From NCBI RefSeq assembly GCF_051201015.1, contig NZ_JBPEHI010000006.1: a stretch of DNA of 64,000 nt. One strand, given 5' to 3'. The position numbers and the translations under genes were made by a program. Below, piece by piece: positions 1 through 9,022 of the stretch. This DNA comes from Petrimonas sulfuriphila. Its GTDB lineage: Bacteria; Bacteroidota; Bacteroidia; Bacteroidales; Dysgonomonadaceae. The notes under the pieces were generated by a model. It ran no database searches, had not been told where the DNA came from, and was given only the letters and a program-made list of their open reading frames with translations. Numbering within the stretch: the stretch's first letter is position 1; the number at the start of each line of letters is the position of its first letter.

Positions 1-463
1 TCGGAATACATCCCAAGTTAAGACACGTTCCTCCAAATTCTTTTTTTTCCACAATGGCCACTTTTGCCCCCTGTTGTGCAGCACGGATAGCAGCCACGTA
101 TCCAGCAGGTCCGCCACCAATGACGATCACATTGTATGAATCTTCGAGCCTTGTCATTGATTTGTCAGCAGCCTCTTCTTCAACCGGTTTCTCCTCTTCA
201 TATGCCTGCGGAACAATTTCCTCGCCTTCTTGTCCGATATAACCGATAACTTCCGTTACCGGAACAGTATCTCCGTCGTGACGGAGAATTTTAAGGAGCA
301 CGCCTGTTGCCTCGGCTTCAAGTTCCATACTTGTTTTATCGGTCATGATTTCGAGGATAATTTCACCTTGAGTCACAGGATCTCCTTCTTTTTTTAACCA
401 CTTTACAATTTGCCCTTCGGTCATGTCGATTCCCGCTTTGGGCATTATAATTTCGTATGCCAT
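1..463 (-). CDS. lpdA: Dihydrolipoyl dehydrogenase (E3) with N-terminal lipoyl domain, partial
   Basis: This is the N-terminal part of the FAD-dependent E3 subunit, which reoxidises the dihydrolipoyl arm of a 2-oxoacid dehydrogenase complex. The coding strand runs off the left edge, so about 154 codons are visible. Residues 1-80 form a lipoyl domain with the acceptor lysine near residue 43 in a TDKTSMELEA context. An acidic linker follows, then the FAD-binding motif VIGGGPAGYVAA. The redox-active CLNLGC disulfide motif ends at the window edge. It is the last visible gene of the E1alpha-E1beta-E2-E3 operon, 42 nt after the E2 stop. E3 enzymes with an extra lipoyl domain are known, but here it matters more because the E2 next door has none. 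The assignment is secure; the rest of the gene cannot be seen. Confidence 0.96.
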   Translation of the reverse strand, partial: MAYEIIMPKAGIDMTEGQIVKWLKKEGDPVTQGEIILEIMTDKTSMELEAEATGVLLKILRHDGDTVPVTEVIGYIGQEGEEIVPQAYEEEKPVEEEAADKSMTRLEDSYNVIVIGGGPAGYVAAIRAAQQGAKVAIVEKKEFGGTCLNLGCIP

Positions 464-505
464 GTTTTGAGTTATGAGTTATGAGTTTTAAGTAAACCTC
501 AAACG

Positions 506-1615
506 TTAAATTAATAATGTTAACGGATTTTCAAGCAGTTGCTTCAGGTCCGTCATGAATTTTGCCGCTGTAAGTCCGTCAATGATGCGATGATCACTGG
601 TAAGGCTGACTTTCATTACCGGACGGATTACGGCCTCACCGTTGCGGACCACAAGGGTATCTTTTGTCGATGAGACGCTTAAAATGGCTGCATTCGGCTG
701 ATTGATGATTGCCGTAAAATGTTCCACGCCATACATTCCCAAGTTGCTGATGGTAAATGTACTTCCCGTTTGTTCATCGGGCAGCAACTTTTTCGAAAAT
801 GTGCGTTCGGTAACGTCTTTCAAAGCTACTACCAGTTCGCTGAGCAACATTTTATCGGCATTTTTCACTACCGGCACCAGCAATCCCTCGTCCAATCCAA
901 CCGCCATTCCTAAATTCACGTAGTTGTGGAAAGTGATCTCGGTAACCTCGTTATTCAAGCTCGCATTGATGTATTTGTGTTTCATCAATGTTTTCACCAC
1001 AGCAAACGAAATAAGATCGGTAACAGTCAGCTTTTTATCCGTTTTCTCCTTTATCGGATCCATCAATTTTTTGCGTAACTCAAGCAGTTCAGCCATATCT
1101 ATTTCCCAGGTTTGAATAAACGAAGGGATCGAGAAATAACTTTCCGACATACGTTTTGCTATTACCTTGCGCATCATGCTCAACGGCTCGGTTTCGGTAC
1201 TTACGGCTGCTTCCACCTTAACAGAGACATCGGGTTTGCTATCGGCAGGTATTACCTGAAGCTGCTTACTTATTCCCGAAAGAATTTTTGGTGCTGCCGT
1301 AGCTTCAGCAAAATCATTCCGGGTAAGGCGGGCTTTCAATACAGGATCAGAGATGAGCAACAGCACATCGTCCTTCATGATTTTATCGTTGTGACCGGTG
1401 CCCCTGACACCTTTCAGATCAATGTGATGTTCTTCAGCAATTCTGCGTGCGAGCGGCGAGACGTGAATTTTACCCTGAAAATTCCATCCGGCAACATCTT
1501 CTTTATGAACGCGTCCCTTATAACCTGTACCGGTCACATTTGTAAGCGTCACGTTCATTCGTTTAGCCAGCAATCTTGCTGCAGGAGTGGCTCTAACTAA
1601 TTGTCTTTCTTCCAT
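506..1615 (-). CDS. 2-oxoacid dehydrogenase E2 acyltransferase lacking a lipoyl domain
   Basis: This is the acyltransferase core of a pyruvate or acetoin dehydrogenase complex, 369 aa. Two peripheral-subunit-binding domains lie in tandem, at about residues 7-44 (RATPAARLLAKRM, then GTGYKGRV) and 49-88 (VSPLARRIAEE, then GTGHNDKI). A linker leads to the catalytic domain from about residue 140, which starts EPLSMMRKVIAKRMSES and carries the active-site motif DHRIIDG near residue 345. No lipoyl domain precedes the binding domains. The start is well fixed: an AGGAGG ribosome-binding site lies just upstream of the ATG, and the E1beta stop is 12 nt away, leaving no room for one. The lipoyl arm is presumably supplied by the E3 subunit encoded next. 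Family assignment is secure; pyruvate versus acetoin substrate is not resolved. Confidence 0.93.
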   Translation of the reverse strand: MEERQLVRATPAARLLAKRMNVTLTNVTGTGYKGRVHKEDVAGWNFQGKIHVSPLARRIAEEHHIDLKGVRGTGHNDKIMKDDVLLLISDPVLKARLTRNDFAEATAAPKILSGISKQLQVIPADSKPDVSVKVEAAVSTETEPLSMMRKVIAKRMSESYFSIPSFIQTWEIDMAELLELRKKLMDPIKEKTDKKLTVTDLISFAVVKTLMKHKYINASLNNEVTEITFHNYVNLGMAVGLDEGLLVPVVKNADKMLLSELVVALKDVTERTFSKKLLPDEQTGSTFTISNLGMYGVEHFTAIINQPNAAILSVSSTKDTLVVRNGEAVIRPVMKVSLTSDHRIIDGLTAAKFMTDLKQLLENPLTLLI

Positions 1616-1627
1616 AAACCTCCTCTA

Positions 1628-2629
1628 TCACCTTTTATTAACCAATTTGAGGATGTATTTTTTAATCCTTTCAACACTGGGTAGCATGGCTGCTTCAAGT
1701 TTGGCGTTGTAAGGAACGGGAACGTCTTCTGCCGCCAATCGCAGAATGCGGCCGTCGAGGTAATCGAAGGCATCGCTTTCGGCAATCATGGCGGCAATTT
1801 CACCGATGAAACCACCGGTTTTGTGCGCATCGTTAACGAGCAGCACACGACCGGTTTTTTTCACCGAATTAAGAACGGCTTCTTTGTCAAGCGGTATCAA
1901 TGTTCTCAAATCAACCACTTCTACGCTTACCCCATCAGCCTCCCGTACCTGGTCGGCCGCCTGTAATACGCGTTCAAGCATTCTTCCATACGTAACAACA
2001 GTTACGTCCTTGCCCTCTCGTTTAAGTTCGGCTTTGCCTAATGGAATGGTAAATTCCGGATCGAGAGGAACTTCTCCTTTCATGTTGAATTGCGCTTTAT
2101 ATTCAAGGAAAATAACGGTGTTATTGTCCCTGATAGCGGATTTAAGTATTCCTTTTACATCGGCAGGTGTTCCCGGGGCAACAACCTTGAGTCCCGGGAT
2201 GTGAGTAAACCAGGCTTCGAGCGACTGAGAATGTTGTGCAGCAGCACCCACTCCCGATCCTGCCGCGCAGCGAAACACAACAGGTACCTGTCCTTTTCCG
2301 CCGAACATATATCGGGTTTTTGCTGCCTGATTCACTATATTGTCCATCATATAAACAATAAAGTCCATAAAAGTTACATCAACAATGGGGCGCAGGCCGG
2401 TCATGGCTGCTCCGATGGCACAACCGGAAATAGCATTTTCAGAAATTGGCGTGTCGCGAACGCGTTCCTTACCAAATTCCTGAAGCATCCCTACCGATGT
2501 TCCGAAGTCGCCACCAAAAATACCCACGTCTTCACCCATAAGAAACACGTTTTCGTCACGGCGCATTTCTTCTGACATTGCCAAAATAATGGCATCTCTT
2601 ACAGACATTACTTTAGTTTCGTTTTCCAT
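1628..2629 (-). CDS. 2-oxoacid dehydrogenase E1 component, beta subunit
   Basis: This is the 333-aa beta subunit of the thiamine-diphosphate-dependent E1 decarboxylase, pairing with the alpha subunit encoded upstream. The N-terminal pyrimidine-binding half contains LMGEDVGIFGG and the RDTPISENAISGCAIGAAM stretch. The C-terminal transketolase-type domain begins around residue 200 (GKAELKREGKDVTVVTYGRM). The length is standard for PdhB/AcoB/BkdB proteins. The similarity pattern fits pyruvate or acetoin dehydrogenase better than the branched-chain type, by memory of the families only. It lies 12 nt before E2 and 150 nt after E1alpha, in the same orientation, consistent with one operon. The 150-nt gap holds no supported gene. 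Confidence 0.94.
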   Translation of the reverse strand: MENETKVMSVRDAIILAMSEEMRRDENVFLMGEDVGIFGGDFGTSVGMLQEFGKERVRDTPISENAISGCAIGAAMTGLRPIVDVTFMDFIVYMMDNIVNQAAKTRYMFGGKGQVPVVFRCAAGSGVGAAAQHSQSLEAWFTHIPGLKVVAPGTPADVKGILKSAIRDNNTVIFLEYKAQFNMKGEVPLDPEFTIPLGKAELKREGKDVTVVTYGRMLERVLQAADQVREADGVSVEVVDLRTLIPLDKEAVLNSVKKTGRVLLVNDAHKTGGFIGEIAAMIAESDAFDYLDGRILRLAAEDVPVPYNAKLEAAMLPSVERIKKYILKLVNKR

Positions 2630-2779
2630 TTTTTATTATTGTTGCTGAGAGCTTGGTGCAGAGGCTTAGGGTCAATCTGTACAATGAATCACCTTTGCTG
2701 TTAGCTTTTTTGCTCTGTATCGTTTTGTTGTATTTTGAGTTACTGATTGTAAAGGAGCGGCATTCCGCATCCCTAAGTC

Positions 2780-3775
2780 TTAATCTGCAAAAATATCTTC
2801 GAAAGCCGATTCCAGAGTTGGTTCGGGGCTTTCCATCGCAAATTTCACAGACGCTTCAACGGCGTCCATGGATTTACGGTCTATATCATCCAACTCTTCT
2901 TCGGAAGCTAGATTATTTTCCATCATATATTTTTTGTACTTGACAATCGGGTCTTTTTTCTTCCATTCATCCACCTCCTGTTTGGTACGGTATTTTCCGG
3001 GGTCTGAAGTTGAATGTCCGTACCAGCGATACGTGAGTGACTCAACCAAGACAGGCCCGTTTCCGCTGCGGACATAATCCACCAGCTCGACAAATTTGTT
3101 GTAAACAGCCAACAAATCATTTCCATCTTCGATAAGATGTCCTGGGACGCCGTAGGCGCTAGCACGCTGGTAATTGTAATCTATGTTGATTACGCTCGAA
3201 ATAGGAGTACTGATTCCGTAAAAATTATTGATGGAATAGAAAATAACCGGTAACTTCCAAATGGATGCCATATTCATTGTTTCGTGAAAAGTACCTTCAT
3301 TCACCGCTCCGTCACCAAAAAAACAGACGACAATCTTTCCGGTTTTTTTCATTTGTTGTGTCAGGGCAGCTCCGATAGCCATTCCCATTCCACCCCCCAC
3401 AATTCCGTTGGCACCAAGATTTCCCTTATCCAGATCGGCTATATGCATTGAGCCTCCTTTTCCTTTACAGGTTCCTGTCGCTTTTCCCATAATTTCGGCC
3501 ATCATCTCGTTAAGGTCTATTTCCATAGCAATGGTCTGCCCATGGCCGCGATGGTTGGAAGTAATTAAATCACCTTCCGACAGAGCAGCAATTGCACCCA
3601 CATTGGCTGCTTCTTCACCTACCGAAAAATGCGTCATCCCGGGAACCTGGCCTCTCTTCACCATGTAATTGACCTTTTCGTCGAAATTACGGATATCGCA
3701 CATTAACTTATGCATGTGCAGTAATTTTTCCTTGGGTATTTCTTGTTTAGCTGTTGATTTTTTAGATTTTGCCAT
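2780..3775 (-). CDS. 2-oxoacid dehydrogenase E1 component, alpha subunit
   Basis: This is the 331-aa alpha subunit of the E1 enzyme, which binds thiamine diphosphate and decarboxylates the 2-oxoacid before passing the acyl group to lipoate. The cofactor motif is visible as FFGDGAVNEGTFHE followed about 25 residues later by SINNFYG. The phosphate-site region KGKGGSMHIADLDKG and GIVGGGMGMAIGAAL are typical of AcoA/PdhA proteins. A short lysine-rich N-terminus (MAKSKKSTAKQEI) precedes the domain. It is the first gene of the minus-strand operon and has a good Bacteroidetes promoter about 150 bp upstream. The substrate is probably pyruvate or acetoin; the sequence alone does not settle it. Confidence 0.94.
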   Translation of the reverse strand: MAKSKKSTAKQEIPKEKLLHMHKLMCDIRNFDEKVNYMVKRGQVPGMTHFSVGEEAANVGAIAALSEGDLITSNHRGHGQTIAMEIDLNEMMAEIMGKATGTCKGKGGSMHIADLDKGNLGANGIVGGGMGMAIGAALTQQMKKTGKIVVCFFGDGAVNEGTFHETMNMASIWKLPVIFYSINNFYGISTPISSVINIDYNYQRASAYGVPGHLIEDGNDLLAVYNKFVELVDYVRSGNGPVLVESLTYRWYGHSTSDPGKYRTKQEVDEWKKKDPIVKYKKYMMENNLASEEELDDIDRKSMDAVEASVKFAMESPEPTLESAFEDIFAD

Positions 3776-3927
3776 AATATATTTAGTTGTAATATTGGAT
3801 CAAACCTATCTCGTATTACCTGAATCAGTAACAATAACATTTTTTGAATGATATTTGTTTAACACATATCATTTTTTTATCGGTGATAAAGCGGGTTGAT
3901 TGAAATCCTGATTCTGTGATTTTTCTA

Positions 3928-3959
3928 CAAAGTTATTTAGAATTGTTTTAAATTACAAA
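3928..3959 (-). promoter_or_regulatory. Bacteroidetes-type promoter of the 2-oxoacid dehydrogenase operon
   Basis: Read on the minus strand, TTTG (3956-3959) is followed after 20 nt by TAACTTTG (3928-3935), matching the TTTG-N19-21-TAnnTTTG consensus. Transcription would start near 3922, giving a leader of about 145 nt before the E1alpha ATG at 3775. The rest of the 341-nt gap 3776-4116 is AT-rich and shows no gene. Confidence 0.6.
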
Positions 3960-4116
3960 ACCGTTTAGTTTATTTAACCATTGCGTTTCTATTTTTCGGT
4001 TAAAATAAGCGTTGCCAGTCAAAAGTATTATTGCTTCCCCCACAGATAAGGGTAGTGTCAAACTTGTTCGGATTGTGTTAAGACGAGTAATAATCGAATA
4101 AAATTTATTGTTGCAG

Positions 4117-5865
4117 TTATGCTTTGATTTTTGGAAAAGTTATGAGAAAAAGCAACCCACCCTCGGGGCGATTTTTGGCTACGATGTTACCCTTGTGTAA
4201 AAGCACTGCATTTTTAACGATAGACAAACCTAAGCCTGAACCGCCGGTATCACGAGTACGTCCTTCGTTCACCCTGTAAAACCGTTCAAAAATCTTTACG
4301 AGGTGTTTCTCCTCCACCCCAACTCCGTTATCGTGAAATTCGAAGTACACAGCATCATCAGTTTCCATGTAACACCTAAGCACAATCTGAATAGACTTGC
4401 CAGCATATGCTAAGGAGTTTTCCACAAGGTTTCGGAAAATGGAATACAGGAGTGTGCGGCTGCCATAAATAACCACACTATCCGCTACCTCGATAGTAAA
4501 TGTGGTGTTTTTTTCAAGGAATATATGGGCTAAATCAGATTTCAATTCATCAAGAAGCAATTTTATAAAAACGGGTTCTTTAACAAACCGGTCCGCAGCC
4601 TCTTCTATTTTAGTCAACATGCTTATATCCTGTATTAATTCGGATAACCGAATGGTTTGAACATACGCTCGATCAATAAAAACCTGCTGACGGTCTGTAT
4701 CTTTGGGGTCAAGGTTAAGTATGGTCTCCAGATAACCACGGATACTGGTAACCGGTGTCCGGAGTTCATGAGCGATATTGTTGGTCATCTCCTGCTTGAG
4801 CAAGCGTCGCTTTTCAGCCTTAGTAATGTCGCTGATATAAATTTCAAAATTTTTATCTTCGAAAATAATAACCCTGATATTGAACTGTTTACCGTTTTTT
4901 TCTATACGCGTCGAGAACACATTTTCGGTACGGTCGGCTGAATCCAGAAAAGCAACAATCTCTTCAAAATCAGGATCGGAAAATAAATATTCATCTTCCA
5001 ACACGGGTTTATCTGCTATAATATTCAAAAATTGCAGAAAATGGGAGTTGGCGTAGATTTTCTTCCGTTCTTCGGAAAAAATGGCAATCCCCTCTTCGGA
5101 AAATTGAAAATGCTGAATAAGTTTTTCTCGCTCCAAAGCCAGTTTTTTCCGGTTTTCTTTCAATAAATTGTAATTCTCCACGATCTCGGCACTAACCTCT
5201 CCTACCTCATCGTCGGGAAACTCGAACGCTGTTTTTGTAGGCCTACCATTCTTCAGGTTTACCGCAAATTCCTTTAACTCTTTAATTGATTTGGAAAATT
5301 TATTGGCAAAATAGAACATCATCAGCGCACATACAATGAAAAACAAAATGATGAAATACATGAAACTGTTTTTGGAATTAAGAAACGGCCTCACTTCCAC
5401 CTCGTAGGGCAAGGCAACGCGAATAAAATATGCTCCGTCGTAATTCCTGGCATAATATAAATACCGGATATGGTTACTGTCCGACATTCGTATGTTGGAA
5501 CCGCTACCTGAAACCATTGCCTTTTGAATTTCGGGACGGTCTGTATGGTTAGTCATCGTTTTCTCGTCCAGCAGATTATCATACATTACCCTGCCTGTCT
5601 TATCAATAATAGTCAAACGTAGATTATCGGATAAATACGCTGTTAATTCATCCATTCGTTGCGTACTGTCCGGGAATACAATATGCCGGCCTTTTATGTA
5701 GCGATGAATAAAACCGGCATTTCCGTCAAGCATATTTTCAAGGCTTTTCGTACGTTCGTGCCGGACTTGCTTTTGTTCAAATAGAATAATCCCCGCCGTA
5801 AAAACTGCAATGATTACGGAGAAGTACAGCAAGATTCTTTTTCGATATGACAGCCGGAAGCTCAT
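4117..5865 (-). CDS. phoR: Phosphate-regulon sensor histidine kinase, PhoR-like
   Basis: This 582-aa membrane histidine kinase probably senses phosphate sufficiency through the Pst transporter and PhoU, and phosphorylates the PhoB-like regulator encoded just upstream. A first membrane helix at about residues 10-28 and a second at about 168-188 flank a periplasmic domain. A HAMP-like linker, a PAS-like region and the HisKA domain (NNIAHELRTPVTSIRGYLE, phospho-acceptor His) follow. The HATPase domain has the N box FRNLVENSLAYA, the G1 box DNGVGVEEKHL and the G2 box GGSGLGLSIVKNA. It overlaps the regulator gene by 4 nt, so translation is coupled. Position at the end of the pst operon supports the PhoR role over a generic kinase. 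Confidence 0.93.
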   Translation of the reverse strand: MSFRLSYRKRILLYFSVIIAVFTAGIILFEQKQVRHERTKSLENMLDGNAGFIHRYIKGRHIVFPDSTQRMDELTAYLSDNLRLTIIDKTGRVMYDNLLDEKTMTNHTDRPEIQKAMVSGSGSNIRMSDSNHIRYLYYARNYDGAYFIRVALPYEVEVRPFLNSKNSFMYFIILFFIVCALMMFYFANKFSKSIKELKEFAVNLKNGRPTKTAFEFPDDEVGEVSAEIVENYNLLKENRKKLALEREKLIQHFQFSEEGIAIFSEERKKIYANSHFLQFLNIIADKPVLEDEYLFSDPDFEEIVAFLDSADRTENVFSTRIEKNGKQFNIRVIIFEDKNFEIYISDITKAEKRRLLKQEMTNNIAHELRTPVTSIRGYLETILNLDPKDTDRQQVFIDRAYVQTIRLSELIQDISMLTKIEEAADRFVKEPVFIKLLLDELKSDLAHIFLEKNTTFTIEVADSVVIYGSRTLLYSIFRNLVENSLAYAGKSIQIVLRCYMETDDAVYFEFHDNGVGVEEKHLVKIFERFYRVNEGRTRDTGGSGLGLSIVKNAVLLHKGNIVAKNRPEGGLLFLITFPKIKA

Positions 5866-6554
5866 TCTGTCGTTTTTGGTTCTGAATTCAGGTAATATCC
5901 GAATCCTGAACGATTTACAATAATTGATGAATATTCGCCTAATTTTTTCCTGAGGCGAGTTATGTGCACATCTACTGTTCTGTCGAGAACAAACTCGTTG
6001 TCACCCCAAACCTGATTCAAGATTTCGCTGCGGGTATAAACGTTCGGGGAGGTTTGCGACAACAACGAAAGAATTTCAAACTCTTTTTTCGTGAGTGTAA
6101 CTTCAACATCATCTATGGTCACCCTGTTATTAAGAATATCAATGGTTAATCCCTCATGCTGCCAGAGTGTCTGCGTCTCTTTCTTATTTAAACGGACTCT
6201 TTTTAAAACCGATTTTACCCTTGCAATCAGTTCTTTTACAGAAAAAGGTTTAGACACATAATCATCACCGCCTAAGGAGAAGCCCGTCAGCATATCGTTT
6301 TCGGTGTTTTTTGCCGTCAGAAATATGATGGGGACACTCTTTCCTTCTTTTCTGAGTCTCTCGGCCATTTTAAAACCCGACATCCCCCCCATCATAACAT
6401 CCAGAATAATCAGATCGTGCCTGTCGGTAAGAATTGACAATGCCTCTTCAGCCGAATTAGCCAAATCTACTTTGTACCCTTCATTTTCAAGATTAAACTG
6501 AAGAATATCGCAAATGTCTTTTTCGTCGTCTACAACCAGAATTCTTTCTTCCAT
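5862..6554 (-). CDS. phoB: Response regulator, PhoB-like (OmpR family)
   Basis: This is a 230-aa DNA-binding response regulator. The receiver domain (residues 1-120) shows the acidic pair VVDDEKD, the phospho-acceptor Asp near residue 52 in LIILDVMMGG, and the switch lysine in SKPFSVKELIARV. The C-terminal winged-helix domain (about 130-225) ends with the OmpR-family signature VDVHITRLRKKLG. It lies 21 nt downstream of phoU and overlaps the kinase gene by 4 nt. In the Pho pathway the phosphorylated protein binds direct repeats with 11-bp spacing; such repeats lie upstream of pstS here, so this operon probably activates itself. Confidence 0.94.
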   Translation of the reverse strand: MEERILVVDDEKDICDILQFNLENEGYKVDLANSAEEALSILTDRHDLIILDVMMGGMSGFKMAERLRKEGKSVPIIFLTAKNTENDMLTGFSLGGDDYVSKPFSVKELIARVKSVLKRVRLNKKETQTLWQHEGLTIDILNNRVTIDDVEVTLTKKEFEILSLLSQTSPNVYTRSEILNQVWGDNEFVLDRTVDVHITRLRKKLGEYSSIIVNRSGFGYYLNSEPKTTE

Positions 6555-6575
6555 AACTGATAAAATTGATGTTTA

Positions 6576-7331
6576 TTAAGATTCCTCTTCTGTTTTAAAT
6601 GGCAATGACTTTTTTAGTTCTTTATCGTGCCGGACATCTTTTCCCTCCAACAGAAAAATAGCAGATTCTGCCATATCTACTGCTTTATCGCCAATACGTT
6701 CAATGTAATAAGCAATATTGTTAAGATTTACAATATTAATAAGCATTTGATAACTAGTGACTTTTTCTTGAAAACCTTCAGCCAGTTTGCGTTCCATTTT
6801 TCGTTCCATCTTGTCTACTTTATCGTCCATCAAAATGGTATTGTAAGCCATTTGGTTGCTCGAACCCGAAACGGAAAACACCGCATTTTTAAGCATTCCG
6901 TCTGTATGCACAAGCATTTTCCCCATCAATTTAATATACGTATCGAAACCATCGAGCGAGAAATCTATCTTTTTAATTGATTCGGCAACATTTTGGATAA
7001 GATCCCCCACACGTTCCAAGGAAATAGTCATGTCGTAATAAGCCATAATCTTTCTCAAATCTATGGCTACGGGATTGAAGAACATGATGCTGTTTATTAC
7101 TTTTTCTTTTATGGTGATATCCAACGAATCGATAATTTTTTCGTTCTTCTTCATCAGTATAAAGAGCTCTTCATTTTTTTCTGTCAAAAGATGTTGCGTG
7201 TTTGCCAACTGTTCCAATACAATTTCAGAAAGAAGCTGGAAGTCACTGTTCAATTGGTTGAAGTATTTTTCTTTTATACTGACGCCAGACGCGCTTAACA
7301 GGTTGTCGGATTCTTTGTTATTCGTTCCCAT
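6576..7331 (-). CDS. phoU: Phosphate signalling regulator PhoU
   Basis: PhoU connects the Pst transporter to the PhoR kinase and keeps the regulon off when phosphate is plentiful. The protein is all-helical with two PhoU repeats, seen as an internally repeated pattern around IAYYIERIGDKAVDMAESAI (second half) and MTISLERVGDLIQNVAESI (first half). These carry the conserved E-R-[IV]-[GA]-D metal-cluster residues. The open frame extends to 7376, but the first 15 codons overlap the end of pstB. The ATG at 7331 (MGTNNKESDNLL) gives a 251-aa protein, normal for the family, so that start was chosen. It sits between pstB and phoB in the operon. Confidence 0.93.
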   Translation of the reverse strand: MGTNNKESDNLLSASGVSIKEKYFNQLNSDFQLLSEIVLEQLANTQHLLTEKNEELFILMKKNEKIIDSLDITIKEKVINSIMFFNPVAIDLRKIMAYYDMTISLERVGDLIQNVAESIKKIDFSLDGFDTYIKLMGKMLVHTDGMLKNAVFSVSGSSNQMAYNTILMDDKVDKMERKMERKLAEGFQEKVTSYQMLINIVNLNNIAYYIERIGDKAVDMAESAIFLLEGKDVRHDKELKKSLPFKTEEES

Positions 7332-7376
7332 GATTGCAGTTATTAGAAAATTGATTTCACATACAAAGATAACCAA

Positions 7377-8159
7377 CTATCCGAATACACCGGTCAGGTA
7401 TTCTTCGGTTTTTTTATTCCGGGGTTTCGTAAACATGTGGCGTGTGTTGCCGTATTCAATCAAATTCCCCAGATACATAAACATGGAATTGTCCGAAATC
7501 CGTGCAGCCTGCGACATGTTGTGAGTAACAATCAGGATAGTGTATTTCGATTTCAAATCCAACAGTAATTCTTCAATTTTGTTAGTTGATATCGGATCAA
7601 GTGCTGAGGTAGGCTCATCCATTAACAACAATTCCGGTTTCAAGGCCAGCGTGCGGGCTATACACAGTCGTTGCTGCTGTCCGCCCGAAAGGAACGAACC
7701 ACGTTTGGTCATCACGTCTTTTACCTCATCCCAAAGTGCCACCGAAACAAGGCTTTGCTCCACGATACGGTCTTTCTCCTGTCTATTTAAACGTATGCCG
7801 TTAAGGGAATAACCGGCCAATACGTTATCATAAATACTCATTGTTGGAAACGGATTGGGCTGCTGAAAAACCATTCCCGCCATACGACGCACTTCCATTG
7901 GATTCATCTGCAGTACATTCTTCCCTTTCAGGAGAATTTCTCCCGTCGTCTTCACACTGGGATACAAGTCGTGCATACGGTTAATGGCACGCAGCAAGGT
8001 GCTTTTCCCGCATCCCGACGGCCCCATAATTGCCGTGATGGTATTGGGGAATACATCTGCAGATACTTCATTCACTGCTTTTTTGTCCGGTGTGTATGCT
8101 ACCGACACCGATTTTAATTGTAGGATAGGCTTATTGCCGTTATAATTTATATCTTCCAT
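7377..8159 (-). CDS. pstB: Phosphate ABC transporter ATP-binding protein PstB
   Basis: This is the ATPase that powers phosphate import through PstCA. Walker A is MGPSGCGKSTLLRAI, the signature is LSGGQQQRL and Walker B is LLLMDEPTSALDP, followed by the switch histidine in IVTHNM. The open frame runs up to 8231, deep inside pstA. The ATG at 8159 (MEDINYNGNKPIL) gives 260 aa, the usual PstB length, with a 13-nt overlap with the pstA stop. The earlier codons would encode atypical sequence. The gene is followed directly by phoU. Confidence 0.95.
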   Translation of the reverse strand: MEDINYNGNKPILQLKSVSVAYTPDKKAVNEVSADVFPNTITAIMGPSGCGKSTLLRAINRMHDLYPSVKTTGEILLKGKNVLQMNPMEVRRMAGMVFQQPNPFPTMSIYDNVLAGYSLNGIRLNRQEKDRIVEQSLVSVALWDEVKDVMTKRGSFLSGGQQQRLCIARTLALKPELLLMDEPTSALDPISTNKIEELLLDLKSKYTILIVTHNMSQAARISDNSMFMYLGNLIEYGNTRHMFTKPRNKKTEEYLTGVFG

Positions 8160-9022
8160 TTGCGTGCTACGATTTTTGCCAGCCAGTTTAAAAGAAATAT
8201 GACGATAAGGAGCAGTAATGAGGTTGACCAAATTAAATCGACCAAGTTGGGATCGTTGTAAAAATCCCAGATCAGAAGTGGAATAGCGCTTGTTGGCTCC
8301 ATCAAGTCCCAGTTTACCACGGTTGCCCCCAGGGCCGTCAACATCAGGGGTGCAGTCTCGCCCATTACCCGGGAGACAGCGAGTAAGATCCCGGTAAAAA
8401 TTCCACCGAATCCCGAGGGAAGCAATATCTTGAAAACCACGTTCCTGTAGGAAGAACCTAATGCCAGTCCTGCTTCCTTATAGGAACGAGGCAGCATTTT
8501 CAGTGTCTCTTCGGTTGAACGTACCACCATAGGCAGCATCATTATCGTCAGCGCCACGCTTCCGGCCAGGGCAGAATACCCGCCCAAAGGCTTCACAACC
8601 CATGCGTACGCGATAATTCCAATAACAATTGAAGGCATTCCCTGCAACAAGTCAGTCAGGTAGCTGACCAACCGAGCAAACTTTTTTTGCGGGTTCTCCG
8701 AAAGATAAATCCCAATCAGCAATCCCAGCGGAATTGTCAGAAGAATAGCTACTCCAACAATGAGCAGAGTTCCGGTTATTCCGTTCAGGATTCCTCCGGG
8801 TATGGATTCGCCGTTGATACGTGATAGCATAGCATCCATCGACGACGGTGTCACTTCAGAAAACAGCTGTAGGTTGAAATTTTTGTATCCCCTGGATATT
8901 ACTTCCCACAAAATGAAGAATAACGGCAGCATCGATAAGGCCGACAATGCACAGACAAGAACAAACACCAATTTGTCCTTGCTGCTTCGATACCTTATGC
9001 TTGTTTGTTTCCTCTCCATCAT
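8147..9022 (-). CDS. pstA: Phosphate ABC transporter permease PstA
   Basis: This is an inner-membrane permease of the high-affinity phosphate transporter, 291 aa, with six predicted membrane segments. The first is at about residues 18-40 (FVLVCALSALSMLPLFFIL). The ABC-permease EAA loop is visible as YKEAGLALGSSYRNVVFKILLPSG when read across about residues 181-204. It overlaps pstC by 4 nt at its start and pstB by 13 nt at its end, indicating translational coupling. It would form the PstC-PstA channel with PstB as ATPase. Confidence 0.95.
   Translation of the reverse strand: MMERKQTSIRYRSSKDKLVFVLVCALSALSMLPLFFILWEVISRGYKNFNLQLFSEVTPSSMDAMLSRINGESIPGGILNGITGTLLIVGVAILLTIPLGLLIGIYLSENPQKKFARLVSYLTDLLQGMPSIVIGIIAYAWVVKPLGGYSALAGSVALTIMMLPMVVRSTEETLKMLPRSYKEAGLALGSSYRNVVFKILLPSGFGGIFTGILLAVSRVMGETAPLMLTALGATVVNWDLMEPTSAIPLLIWDFYNDPNLVDLIWSTSLLLLIVIFLLNWLAKIVARKWKI

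Noticed and set aside
1112..1600. Open frame of 162 codons opposite E2
   Set aside because: It is antisense to the E2 gene and shows no domain; composition follows the reverse of the E2 codons.
2630..2779. Possible small gene between E1alpha and E1beta
   Set aside because: No open frame with coding character was found in the 150-nt gap; overlapping plus-strand frames are shadows of E1alpha.
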